DNA of 64,000 nucleotides. It comes from Thermoplasmataceae archaeon. Its GTDB lineage: Archaea > Thermoplasmatota > Thermoplasmata > Thermoplasmatales > Thermoplasmataceae. The notes beneath the pieces are model-generated. The model did not search any database and was not told the DNA's origin. It worked only from the letters and a program-made list of their open reading frames with translations. The translations under genes and the position numbers were made by a program. The stretch is from assembly GCA_038729425.1 (NCBI GenBank), contig JAVYSB010000006.1:22571-86570 (forward strand), given 5' to 3'. Below are positions 56,002 to 64,000 of this stretch, piece after piece. Each line of letters begins with the position of its first letter. Within the stretch, counting starts at the first letter, position 1.

Positions 56002-57771
56002 ATGAAATTGGTGTCAGAGGGACCGGAGTGCGATCAGGCCCTTTTTGGATGGGTGGAAAAAAAGGGACAGCTGGGCCATCAGTTGATATCGACTAGTTCA
56101 GGTGTTACGGGAGAGGAAATATCGTACTTGCAGAGATGGAATCTTCCAGTCTCCATAAGCAATGTGAAATTCAAGGAGGGTATCAGGTTCTTTCAGATTG
56201 GTGCTGGCCGGTACTGTCTAAATCTGGTAAAGAATATTGGCAAGGATCTGCAGGGGAGAGAAGGCGCCTTAATGAGCCATTTCATAATTCTGGACAGAGA
56301 GGCTCTTCACTCCATCAAGGGGGATTTTGCCTCCATGGATAGTGTGCTGCTACACTCGGTGAGCAGCCTCAAGGACCTCGAAAAATTGAGAACCAAGGAT
56401 GGAGACTTCTACCAGCTGCCAAAGGTCAGATTCAAGCCATCCCAAGATGGGGGTAAGGACGCGGGCGCCAACACTCTCAAGAATGAATTGACTCTGACCT
56501 CGCTTACTGACATTTTTTACGCGATGATCATTAACCTGGTCTTCCCCCGAATACGCCTCCTGGTTGTTACCGAAGGACCTGAATCAAAGTATGAACTTAT
56601 CTGGACCCTGCTCCGCCTTTTTCCGATGGATCTGAGATACATTTCACACTCAACCTCGCTATACAATGTTAGAGATGACTTGTCGTTTTCAATATCTCTG
56701 GTATCTTCTGCCAGCCAGGAAGAGTTTGACGGTTACAGCATTGTTTCACTTGATGGCACTTTTACGCATATTCCAAGCAAAAATGAGGCCGCGGCCCTTC
56801 TTTCAAATTATGTGGCGTCCCTGGTGTTCTCAGGAAAGCACGCAGAAATCTCAGCATATCAAAATAATTTTACAAGGATTGATCGGGAGATAGCGGCCCC
56901 TCACAGGCTCTTCCTTTCTCTTTCAGATTCCTTTCTGAGTAGCAATGCGGCGTTACTGGACAAGATCAAAGTGGCGCTGGAAGCTTCAGAAATTGAACTT
57001 CAGAGGGAGGGGAAATACCTAAGGCTGCTAAAAAGCCTTTTTTCAAGCCTGGATTCGAATGGAGATGGTTTTCGAATTGTTTCCGCCTTCTACGCTGATA
57101 GGATTAGGAGTTTGCAGGGTTCTCCAGATGCCAGGAAAAAGGTCTCAGAGCGTATGCTGGATCTGATGCTTCTTTCAGGAACTGGTGTTGATTATCTGAC
57201 CGTGGTTCTGAAAGATCTGCTGAATACACTGAAGAGTGATGCGGCGTTGGATCTAGCCAGATGCACCGTGGAAAGGATCATGGCTGTCGACCTATCCGTT
57301 GAAGATTTCAGCAAGGTGATCTCGACAAGCGAGATCATGATGAAGACATTTATTAGTATAGTCCGAGACGGTAAACTGCCAAAGGGTGGAATCAAGACCC
57401 TTGCGATGATACTGGAGAATGCCGAACAGGAGAAGGTTCTCTGGCAGTATCTGAACGGGTTCCTGGACGATAAGCCGGGGTTGGAGAAAATCATTGAGTT
57501 TATCAATGCTGTTTTCAATAGCGAAGTGATGGAAGTACTGGGACATGATCGGGTCGTAAAGATCCTGAAGCGGATGCCAAAAGTTGCAAAGGGCTTAGAT
57601 CCGAAGGGGGCAAGAGAGGTTATGAGTTCAATACTCCGATTGATACATGTGGAGCCACTCAGTAAATTTCTGTCACAATCGCAGTTGATCGATATGGAAT
57701 TCGTTTTGGCTGAAAAAGGGGTCATCGAGGATGATAATAGGAACACGCTAACAGAAGGCAGAAAAATATGA
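56002..57771 (+). CDS. large protein resembling GTPase-associated protein 1 (GAP1)
   Basis: 589 aa. The N-terminal part (QALFGWVEKKGQLGHQLIS, then TGEEISYLQRW) resembles the N-terminal domain of GTPase-associated protein 1, known next to double-GTPase genes in bacterial conflict and signalling systems. The middle (IRLLVVTEGPESKYELIWTL) and the helical C-terminal half are less clear. ATG 56002 abuts GGAGGT; GTG 56011 has better spacing. It overlaps the next gene by four bases. Function unproven. Confidence 0.6.
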   Translation: MKLVSEGPECDQALFGWVEKKGQLGHQLISTSSGVTGEEISYLQRWNLPVSISNVKFKEGIRFFQIGAGRYCLNLVKNIGKDLQGREGALMSHFIILDREALHSIKGDFASMDSVLLHSVSSLKDLEKLRTKDGDFYQLPKVRFKPSQDGGKDAGANTLKNELTLTSLTDIFYAMIINLVFPRIRLLVVTEGPESKYELIWTLLRLFPMDLRYISHSTSLYNVRDDLSFSISLVSSASQEEFDGYSIVSLDGTFTHIPSKNEAAALLSNYVASLVFSGKHAEISAYQNNFTRIDREIAAPHRLFLSLSDSFLSSNAALLDKIKVALEASEIELQREGKYLRLLKSLFSSLDSNGDGFRIVSAFYADRIRSLQGSPDARKKVSERMLDLMLLSGTGVDYLTVVLKDLLNTLKSDAALDLARCTVERIMAVDLSVEDFSKVISTSEIMMKTFISIVRDGKLPKGGIKTLAMILENAEQEKVLWQYLNGFLDDKPGLEKIIEFINAVFNSEVMEVLGHDRVVKILKRMPKVAKGLDPKGAREVMSSILRLIHVEPLSKFLSQSQLIDMEFVLAEKGVIEDDNRNTLTEGRKI

Positions 57772-59258
57772 AAGAATCATCAAGCAATGTGGACTTGAAG
57801 AAAGTTATCTCCGGGCTGAAAGTAGACGTGAAGAAGATCGCCGGTGACAGAAATGCTTCAGTACTTACAAGGAAAAATGTACTTTATAACCTGTCAAGGT
57901 TAAGATCTGCCGAGAACCCACACTCCAAGAAAGAGGTGGCAGTTGGACAGATCCTTGTAGTGCTGAAAATACTTTCCGAAGTTCCGGAGGTGCCGATAAA
58001 TAAGAAGGTATCATACAGGTCACTCCAAGAAAAGCTGAACACAATCCTAAGGGATATGAGTGCCAGCCCCCAGCTGACAGAGATCCAGAATGCACTACTT
58101 GGAGGAACTGAAGCTGAAAAGCTTGAAGCATCTGAAAACCTGCTCCAGTTATCGTCTTCATGGAAACCTGGCGTAATAAACATGATTCCGGCCGCCTACA
58201 GCAACATAGACACGGGGAACACCATACTGAAGAGGAACCTCGCTGGCTTTTTCTATTATATCTCCTCAAACAATCCTTCGTTGATTGAAAAATACAAACT
58301 GGACTTTTCCGAATTTGTCCGCGACAGCGATCCTACCGTAAGGGGTATCTCACTGTTAATTTGCTTGAAAACCAGAGACCAGAGGCTTCTGGAAGGGGCG
58401 TACGATATGCTCCAGGATAATTCCTCTGCTGATCTTTCCTGCCTCAATCTCCCTCCCCAGACGATACACTTTGAAATCACTGATATGGTAACAAAAGTTT
58501 CAAACATAGCTAGAGAGGTCGTTTCTGTTCTTGGGAATGATAAAACATCGGGAATGAATCTGCTAAAGAGATCATTCATTGTGATCCCGGCCTCGAAAGC
58601 AAAAAGAAACATGCCGGCAGAGATTACTGTCAGGGCAGATCCCGTGATTGACCTTACCAACATAGAGATTGATTTATCGGGTTTAGTGACACATTTCGGA
58701 GTGGATATCCCGACTCTCTCTATAGGGACGATAAAGGCACATGAATTGCGTGAAATAACCTTGAGGGTTGTTCCAATGGAAACTGGCTGGGTAAAATCCA
58801 ATATCGTAATTACGAACGCGAAGGTATCCCAGGAGTTTCCGTTTGAAATCTTCATTGAGGAGTCGCAGGCTGGCATAAGGCAGGACAGGAACAGGAATAC
58901 AGATCACATTCCTGGCGATGGCGAGGCGACCAATGGGAGCTACGCGCCTTCACAGAACATGGGGACTGCAATGGGAACCGGTCCTGAAACCCAGGGAAAA
59001 TACAACAATGAAATATGCAGAAAGAATCTCGAGATACTGGAAATGGACATCGAAACTAGGGAAGGCTCCAAGATAGCTATCTCCCTAAAATCCATTCTTC
59101 CTTGTGTGGCAGGAAATAGAGAATTCTATGACCAGATAGCGGAGGTAATTGACAACATCAACGCACTTTCAATGTTCTCAACAAGCATAGATGACGCCAG
59201 ATACAATATGTTGAAGGAACTCCTGCGTACCGCGAGAAGTGTAATGGAATCTCAATGA
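57768..59258 (+). CDS. HEAT-like repeat protein with C-terminal beta-sandwich domain
   Basis: 496 aa. The first 240 residues look like helical HEAT/ARM-type repeats (LIEKYKLDFSEFVRDSD, then VRGISLLICLKTRDQRLL). Residues about 265-370 form a beta-sandwich (AEITVRADPVIDLTNIEIDL and ITLRVVPMETGWVKSNI) recalling adaptin-appendage or Ig-like domains. A Gly/Asn-rich linker and a helical end follow. Translationally coupled (ATGA) to the GAP1-like gene. Likely a scaffold; the layout resembles trafficking adaptors but homology is unproven. Confidence 0.6.
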   Translation: MKESSSNVDLKKVISGLKVDVKKIAGDRNASVLTRKNVLYNLSRLRSAENPHSKKEVAVGQILVVLKILSEVPEVPINKKVSYRSLQEKLNTILRDMSASPQLTEIQNALLGGTEAEKLEASENLLQLSSSWKPGVINMIPAAYSNIDTGNTILKRNLAGFFYYISSNNPSLIEKYKLDFSEFVRDSDPTVRGISLLICLKTRDQRLLEGAYDMLQDNSSADLSCLNLPPQTIHFEITDMVTKVSNIAREVVSVLGNDKTSGMNLLKRSFIVIPASKAKRNMPAEITVRADPVIDLTNIEIDLSGLVTHFGVDIPTLSIGTIKAHELREITLRVVPMETGWVKSNIVITNAKVSQEFPFEIFIEESQAGIRQDRNRNTDHIPGDGEATNGSYAPSQNMGTAMGTGPETQGKYNNEICRKNLEILEMDIETREGSKIAISLKSILPCVAGNREFYDQIAEVIDNINALSMFSTSIDDARYNMLKELLRTARSVMESQ

Positions 59259-59399
59259 TATCAATCTAGATGTCTGCGCAACGCTAGGTAATTTACAGAA
59301 AGATATAGTCATGAATTCTCACAGACCAGAGAATATGGGTGGCAGGAATTTCTTTCGCAAACCTTTATTTATCTCTTTTGTCTGATTATGTGAGATTCA

Positions 59400-60020
59400 A
59401 TGCCCCCAATGTTTGGAAAGAGCGAAGAAGAAAAGAGAGCAGAGGCAAAGAGTAAAATAAGAGGCTATCAGAGTTCAATAGGAAGGTATCTGAGGGATTT
59501 CGAGAACCTGAGGACGCAGTCCATAAGCGCGGCACGGAAAGCACTTGCTGAGAAAGACATTGCAGCCGCAAGAAATGCTGCCAGAAACGTTCTCAGGAAT
59601 GAACTCTTCATAAAGTACCTCAAAAGTTTCAACCTGTTCATCACAAACCTTGGAATTACCATGGAGTATGTTTTCATGGAAAGAAAAGCTCACCAGACCC
59701 TCACGCAGGCCAACAAGGACCTTAAGGTAAACATGCTGAAGGATGAACAGGCAAACCAGATACAGGAATCCATTGATAGCATTCTCGATACAACCAAGGA
59801 TCTGGAGGACAGGGCGAACCTGCAACTTGATTCTCTGGACCAATCTCTGAGCAGTTTTGCCAATCAGCGAGCAGACGAAGTAGCAACTACACTCGAAAAT
59901 ATTGCTGTGGGAGGACAGAGAAAGTCTTCCGAGTCTCCGGTAAGTGGCGGTGATTCAGATGCGGCACTGGACGCCCTACTGGAAAGAATTTCCAGGGAAG
60001 GCGAGGCTACTACAAAGTAG
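59400..60020 (+). CDS. probable ESCRT-III (Snf7/CdvB-like) protein
   Basis: 206-aa helical protein. After a short basic start (MPPMFGKSEEEKRAEAKSK) come the ESCRT-III-like hairpin and core: QSSIGRYLRDFENLR, AARKALAEKDIAAARNAA, LFIKYLKSFNLFITNLG, and QESIDSILDTTKDLEDRA. The C-terminus, DAALDALLERISREG after a Gly/Ser linker, resembles a MIM1 motif that binds MIT domains. The next gene encodes a MIT-AAA ATPase, the normal Vps4 partner. It has its own promoter (CTTTATTTAT at 59363-59372). Family call by eye only. Confidence 0.65.
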   Translation: MPPMFGKSEEEKRAEAKSKIRGYQSSIGRYLRDFENLRTQSISAARKALAEKDIAAARNAARNVLRNELFIKYLKSFNLFITNLGITMEYVFMERKAHQTLTQANKDLKVNMLKDEQANQIQESIDSILDTTKDLEDRANLQLDSLDQSLSSFANQRADEVATTLENIAVGGQRKSSESPVSGGDSDAALDALLERISREGEATTK

Positions 60021-60065
60021 TTGCAAGTGATTGTCTGTGGCTGAGTTTGCAGACCAGGGATTAAT

Positions 60066-61166
60066 ATGACAGAAGCAGGTATCCAGAAAGTCAAACTATA
60101 CCTTATGCAGGGCCTTCAGTCAGAAGTAGCAGGGAAACTTGAGGATGCCAGGGAAAGTTACCTCAATGCCAAAGTAGCGCTGGAAAATAGCGGGGCAAAG
60201 GATACCGTGGAAGAAAAGAGAAAGAAGCAGATAGGGACCCTTGCCAGCGCCATAGAGCGTATTGACAAGAGGCTGGCTGAACAGTCATCTAATGAAGGAT
60301 CCACTGAGGGGCAGAGGATACTTAAGGAAATAGGTATAGATCCGGTCAGAAATAGCGGCGTGAAGCTATCTGACGTAATTGGGCTTGAGGATGTGAAGAG
60401 GGAAATCTTCCTCAGAGTCATATATCCAATGAAATTCAGGGAACTTTCTGAGGAATACAATGTAGCTGCTGGTGGAGGGATACTGCTTTACGGCCCTCCG
60501 GGCAATGGGAAAACGTTCATCGCAAAGGCGGTGGCATCGGAAATGGACGCCTACTTTATCTACGTGAACCCATCAACCGTCTACAGCCAGTGGTTTGGCA
60601 ACTTCGAGAAAAACATAACCGCAATATTCAGGGCTGCAGCCCTTCTCGAACCCTCCATAATCTTCTTCGATGAGATAGATGCCATGGTACCGAGCAGGGA
60701 AAGGGCGGATTCCGATGTAGTGAGGAGAGGCGTATCGCAGTTCCTGAATGAACTCGGCGGTTTCAGCTCAAAGCCATCAAGGAACGTTTTCATAATGGGA
60801 GCAACGAATATACCATGGAATATAGATTCTGCCCTTACCAGGCCAGGCAGATTTGACAGGTTGATATATGTCCCTCCCCCGGACCGATCACAGAGGGCTG
60901 AACTTTTCAGGTCGAGAATAGCCTCAATCAGGAATACAGAAAGGATTGAAACGCTTACGCTGGCTGAGAGAACCGATGGTTATAGCGCTGCAGATATAGA
61001 CTACATCTGCAGGAGGGCAGCGGAGGAGGTATTCCTCAAGGCAGTCAGCGGGAAGGAGAAACGCCCGGTAAGCATGGAAGATTTTGAGTCTGCAATCAGT
61101 TCAGTTAAACCCTCAGTCGGGAGATCTGTGATAGAAAGGTATGAACAGTTCTCCAGGCAAAGGTAA
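60066..61166 (+). CDS. Vps4/CdvC-like AAA ATPase with N-terminal MIT domain
   Basis: 366 aa. Residues 5-70 form a MIT-like three-helix bundle (KVKLYLMQGLQSEVAGKLED and ARESYLNAKVALE). The AAA domain has Walker A GPPGNGKT (143-150), pore loop SQWFGNFEK with aromatic Trp (about 174-182), Walker B SIIFFDEID (197-205), and the arginine region ATNIPWNIDSALTRPGRFDR. Should disassemble or remodel ESCRT-III-type filaments. It lies 45 bases after the ESCRT-III-like gene. Confidence 0.85.
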   Translation: MTEAGIQKVKLYLMQGLQSEVAGKLEDARESYLNAKVALENSGAKDTVEEKRKKQIGTLASAIERIDKRLAEQSSNEGSTEGQRILKEIGIDPVRNSGVKLSDVIGLEDVKREIFLRVIYPMKFRELSEEYNVAAGGGILLYGPPGNGKTFIAKAVASEMDAYFIYVNPSTVYSQWFGNFEKNITAIFRAAALLEPSIIFFDEIDAMVPSRERADSDVVRRGVSQFLNELGGFSSKPSRNVFIMGATNIPWNIDSALTRPGRFDRLIYVPPPDRSQRAELFRSRIASIRNTERIETLTLAERTDGYSAADIDYICRRAAEEVFLKAVSGKEKRPVSMEDFESAISSVKPSVGRSVIERYEQFSRQR

Positions 61167-61263
61167 AAACCGCATTTACTGACTAGCCGGGTTTCTGATC
61201 CACAAAACCCCGTAAAGGTTTTAGCATGTATAATACTTATCTTATTGGGACGTTGAGTATAGC

Positions 61264-63117
61264 ATGGAGAGCGAATGCGGCGATATGCTGAGGGCTGCCC
61301 TGATTCTCTCAAACAGGGATACAAAGGATATATCCTCGTTGAGCGTGAGACAGAGGGTAGAAGAATTCAGCCGGATGGAAGAATATTACTCAAAATATGA
61401 GACAGGCTGTGCACGACACATGAGCTCGGACATAAGGAACAAGGATCTCGCCACTTTCAGGTTTGCGCAGTTGAAAGCTGCATACACGCTTCAAACTGAA
61501 ATACTGAATGAAAGTGATGGTCAACTGGCAATGCCTGTCACCAGAAGATTTTCTAAAGATGAGTACGAGGCTTTCAGCTTGTTCGACAGGTTTTCAGCGC
61601 TGGACACGATGAAAGAGGGAGATATTGCCACTGCCCTTGTCAATAAAAATGAGCAAATATACAGGATTATAAAGGAATGGTACAACGATCAGATGGACAA
61701 TTTCCTCAAACTTCTTGACCCATCTGAAGCGTCAAAAAAAATCAGCGGAATGGTCTCAGTTGCCATGCGAGACAGATATAATTCGCGTTTCCAGAAGATC
61801 AGGGCAGGCATCATTTCTTACCTTAATCAGGATCCAGGTCAGCTGAGAAAGCTGTTTTACAATTATGAAGAAATGATGCAGTCTCTATCAAAATCAGAGA
61901 GGAAGAGGCTGGATCTGGAGGAGGCAATAAGGGGTATTTTATCAGGTGAAGAAGCGGATTCCCTGTTTGATGAGTTTCTCACGCTTTCCTCGTATGTGCA
62001 GAGAAGGGATCTGGTTGGAATAGCCTCGGTGGACATCAGGGACCTCAATAAAAGAACCAGGGTACTTTTGGGCAAGATTGATTCGGCGAAAATGGAACTA
62101 GAGAGGGAAAGAGACAAGATAGACAACGATCCGGATATGCGGGCTAACAATACACTCTTAGAAAACGAGAAAGTCAGGATCAATGCCACAATAGCTATGG
62201 CCGAAACATTCAGGGAACGCCTGGTAAACGAAATTCTGAAGGGTCTTGAAGATCTCGCTGAGATCTCGGCTCAAATGGAGATAGCCAAAAAGGAGGGCAA
62301 GCTTCCAGAGGATGAATGTGTTACGCAGGCACAGGCACAGCTTCTGAAGGAACAGTTCTTTCAGGACTTAAGACGTTCGATGGTTGAAATGGCTCCATTC
62401 ACAATCAGAAACCCAAACACAGGTCTTGATTTCAGGGTTAAACCAGGCGAGAGGTCTAGCGACAACTGGAGATCTGAGGATTTCGTTATTCAGGCTGGAC
62501 CCGATGAACCAAAACTGTACGTCTCCGAGATGGGAATAGATTTAATGAAACATGGAATACTCTCTAACAACCATGGAATATCTGTTCGCGCTGCAGTTCT
62601 CTTTCATGAAAGGCTGAATGAGAAACATAAGGTAGACATGTATCAGGTAAATCTTTCTGACATTGCTCCGCTCTACGCAAGGCTCATTGCTGATTCGCAG
62701 CAGTCCGGATCCTTCACCTATGTCATGGTGGGTTCTCCAAACGGTTTCGCGGAAGATCTGTTACGTGGTATAACTGGTGACGGCAATGGTATCCAGATCA
62801 AGGGAAGGAGCCTTCGGATAATTCTCAGGGACCTCAAGACAGGCAAGCTTTATTACGATGTCTCTGACCCAGATTCAAAGAATTTTGCCACGATCGCTGC
62901 TGGTAGGGATTTCCAGGAAAAGCAGATCGGGCTCTTCAAGGCAAGAACTCTGGTCGAATGCGAGAAAGCTGGGGTGGTTAGGTCAGCCTTAATACAAAAG
63001 ATCACTGAATCCAGTGAGGATGAAGTTATTTCAGCCTGGAAACAACTTGAAAAGGAAAAGAAAGGAAAAATCAGGAAAATAGAGGGAGAAACGGTCTTTG
63101 AAACAGCCCTCGCATGA
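61264..63117 (+). CDS. large helical protein of the ESCRT/GTPase cluster, function unknown
   Basis: 617 aa. The first 330 residues are mostly helical and charged with coiled-coil stretches (KIDSAKMELERERDKIDNDP). From about 375 the protein changes to an alpha/beta domain (NWRSEDFVIQAGPDEPKLYV, VRAAVLFHERLNEKHKVDM and TYVMVGSPNGFAEDLL), which could bind a ligand or have hydrolase activity, but no catalytic motif is clear. Own promoter (TATA-like TAATACTTAT near 61231). Convergent with the GTPase gene. Confidence 0.6.
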   Translation: MESECGDMLRAALILSNRDTKDISSLSVRQRVEEFSRMEEYYSKYETGCARHMSSDIRNKDLATFRFAQLKAAYTLQTEILNESDGQLAMPVTRRFSKDEYEAFSLFDRFSALDTMKEGDIATALVNKNEQIYRIIKEWYNDQMDNFLKLLDPSEASKKISGMVSVAMRDRYNSRFQKIRAGIISYLNQDPGQLRKLFYNYEEMMQSLSKSERKRLDLEEAIRGILSGEEADSLFDEFLTLSSYVQRRDLVGIASVDIRDLNKRTRVLLGKIDSAKMELERERDKIDNDPDMRANNTLLENEKVRINATIAMAETFRERLVNEILKGLEDLAEISAQMEIAKKEGKLPEDECVTQAQAQLLKEQFFQDLRRSMVEMAPFTIRNPNTGLDFRVKPGERSSDNWRSEDFVIQAGPDEPKLYVSEMGIDLMKHGILSNNHGISVRAAVLFHERLNEKHKVDMYQVNLSDIAPLYARLIADSQQSGSFTYVMVGSPNGFAEDLLRGITGDGNGIQIKGRSLRIILRDLKTGKLYYDVSDPDSKNFATIAAGRDFQEKQIGLFKARTLVECEKAGVVRSALIQKITESSEDEVISAWKQLEKEKKGKIRKIEGETVFETALA

Positions 63118-63204
63118 AACACACGTTAAGTTAATTCTAAATATCTTTGATGAGATATTGCGCTGAACGCTTCACCATTTATCTATATTATTACCAACCT
63201 GGAA

Positions 63205-64000
63205 TCAAATTAAATCCCCGTTCCTGCAGATCCATTCAGTGATCTGCTGAAAACCATAGTTTGTCTGTGGGTCATAGATGATATCTACCCTCGCACCGGG
63301 AAGTGTATCCAGTTTTGGAACAAGATCGCCGGATCCGTTCCTCTCAGTCTGTATATATGTTTTGAAAGCTGAATAGTCTTTAAAATGAGATTCCACGTAG
63401 CTCATTGTATTTCTCAGGGAAGAAAGAAGCTCGCCCGGCGATCTATCCTGTACGGCATCTGGCAGGAGGTCAGACTTTGTGAAAATGAACGCTATGGGGG
63501 ATTTGATGATCTTCTTCTCGCCAACTGCTCTGTACAGATCATCCAGTATGGACGCAAATCTTACATCTTCTATAGTCCATTCCTTGTAAATGCTGCAGTC
63601 AATGATAAAAAGGTAGGCCGAACATGAGGAAAGATAGTGGAATGCTTCCCTCCTTCTCTGGGGATTGGATGAAGCCCTGGAAAATAGTTCTCCAGCCACG
63701 TCATTCATCTCAAGGTACGTGCTTTTCTTCCTGACCCCCTTCTGAGTGAAGAATCTTATAAGCATTCTGTTAGGAGACTCAACACCGGTGGCGCTCGGGA
63801 ACCTCCTGTTCTTGAGAAGGTCATCCAGGAACTCTCTGTAAAATTCCTGACCGGCAAGTACTTCATAATTTACGTTCAGGTCTTTTGTTGTGTCCTTAAG
63901 GAAGTGAATAAAATAAGCGAGCATCGTGGATTTACCAGAAGCGACAGGTCCCAGTATGCCAACGGATTCTCTGTCCTCATTTCCTGTGATCTTGTAATCT
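63205..64000 (-). CDS. double-GTPase-like P-loop NTPase, 5' end outside the window
   Basis: Partial gene; the frame is open to the window edge. Walker A GPVASGKST is coded at 63925-63951, upstream of an internal ATG at 63924, so the true start is beyond 64000. A G3-like motif EMNDVAGELFSRA and a G4-like IFTKSDLL are present, matching the DO-GTPase pattern (DxAGE). The C-terminal end reads YDPQTNYGFQQITEWI. Such GTPases are found beside GAP1 proteins. At least 264 residues are visible. Confidence 0.75.
   Translation of the reverse strand, partial: DYKITGNEDRESVGILGPVASGKSTMLAYFIHFLKDTTKDLNVNYEVLAGQEFYREFLDDLLKNRRFPSATGVESPNRMLIRFFTQKGVRKKSTYLEMNDVAGELFSRASSNPQRRREAFHYLSSCSAYLFIIDCSIYKEWTIEDVRFASILDDLYRAVGEKKIIKSPIAFIFTKSDLLPDAVQDRSPGELLSSLRNTMSYVESHFKDYSAFKTYIQTERNGSGDLVPKLDTLPGARVDIIYDPQTNYGFQQITEWICRNGDLI

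Overview
The window reads as a chromosomal segment of a Thermoplasmatales-type euryarchaeon. The grounds are a 23S rRNA gene standing alone with no 16S or 5S beside it, a zinc-type ferredoxin close to the one known from Thermoplasma, a TATA element about 26 bp before many ATGs (leaderless transcripts), archaeal NAC, class I LysRS, an archaeal CCA enzyme, a GfcR-type regulator, HTH-10 regulators and a four-gene 2-oxoacid dehydrogenase complex. No plasmid, phage, CRISPR array or intact insertion sequence was seen.

Layout. 0-5 kb: 2-oxoacid dehydrogenase complex (E1a, E1b, E2, E3) with lipB. 5-9.3 kb: membrane proteins, an MFS transporter, a GNAT-like protein and an acetate-type transporter. 9.5-16.5 kb (minus strand): a compact dissimilatory sulfite reductase operon, in transcription order dsrC, a zinc-ribbon gene, dsrA, dsrB, dsrM, dsrK, a DsrE-like gene, then two siroheme genes. 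An HTH-10 regulator diverges from it. 17.5-24.8 kb: an enolase-superfamily racemase with an M20 hydrolase, an MFS transporter, a homocitrate/isopropylmalate-synthase-like enzyme with a family III CoA-transferase, and another HTH-10 regulator. 25.3-29.2 kb: aprB, aprA, sat and a small conserved-looking gene, followed by a convergent HTH-10 regulator that is a close paralogue of the dsr one. 30-36 kb: housekeeping genes, two tRNAs, NAC, CCA enzyme, a SAMP/ThiS-like protein, ferredoxin, purM and DUF99. 36.5-39.5 kb: 23S rRNA. 39.7-42.6 kb: a VWA, PP2C phosphatase and Ser/Thr kinase triad (TerY-P type). 42.7-53.7 kb: Mrp ATPase, transporters, an encapsulin-type ferritin, HIT protein, ferredoxin-NADP reductase-like protein, GfcR, LysRS and an ABC exporter. 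53.7-54.7 kb: about 1 kb without a clear gene. 55-64 kb: a multi-gene system, described below.

How the genes work together. Sat, AprAB, DsrAB, DsrC, DsrMK and siroheme synthesis make an almost complete sulfate-to-sulfide (or reverse) pathway in one 19-kb stretch of a lineage not usually linked with it. The direction of flow cannot be decided from the sequence. QmoABC, DsrJOP, DsrL and DsrD are not seen. AprB carries a rearranged cysteine set.

The second striking region (55-64 kb) joins a PH-like/zinc-ribbon protein, a large protein resembling GTPase-associated protein 1, a HEAT-like plus beta-sandwich protein, a probable ESCRT-III (Snf7) protein, a MIT-AAA ATPase of Vps4 type, a 617-aa helical protein and a P-loop GTPase of double-GTPase type that runs off the window end. 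With the TerY-P triad 13 kb away it suggests a regulated membrane-remodelling or conflict system, which I rate as the best candidate for something undescribed.
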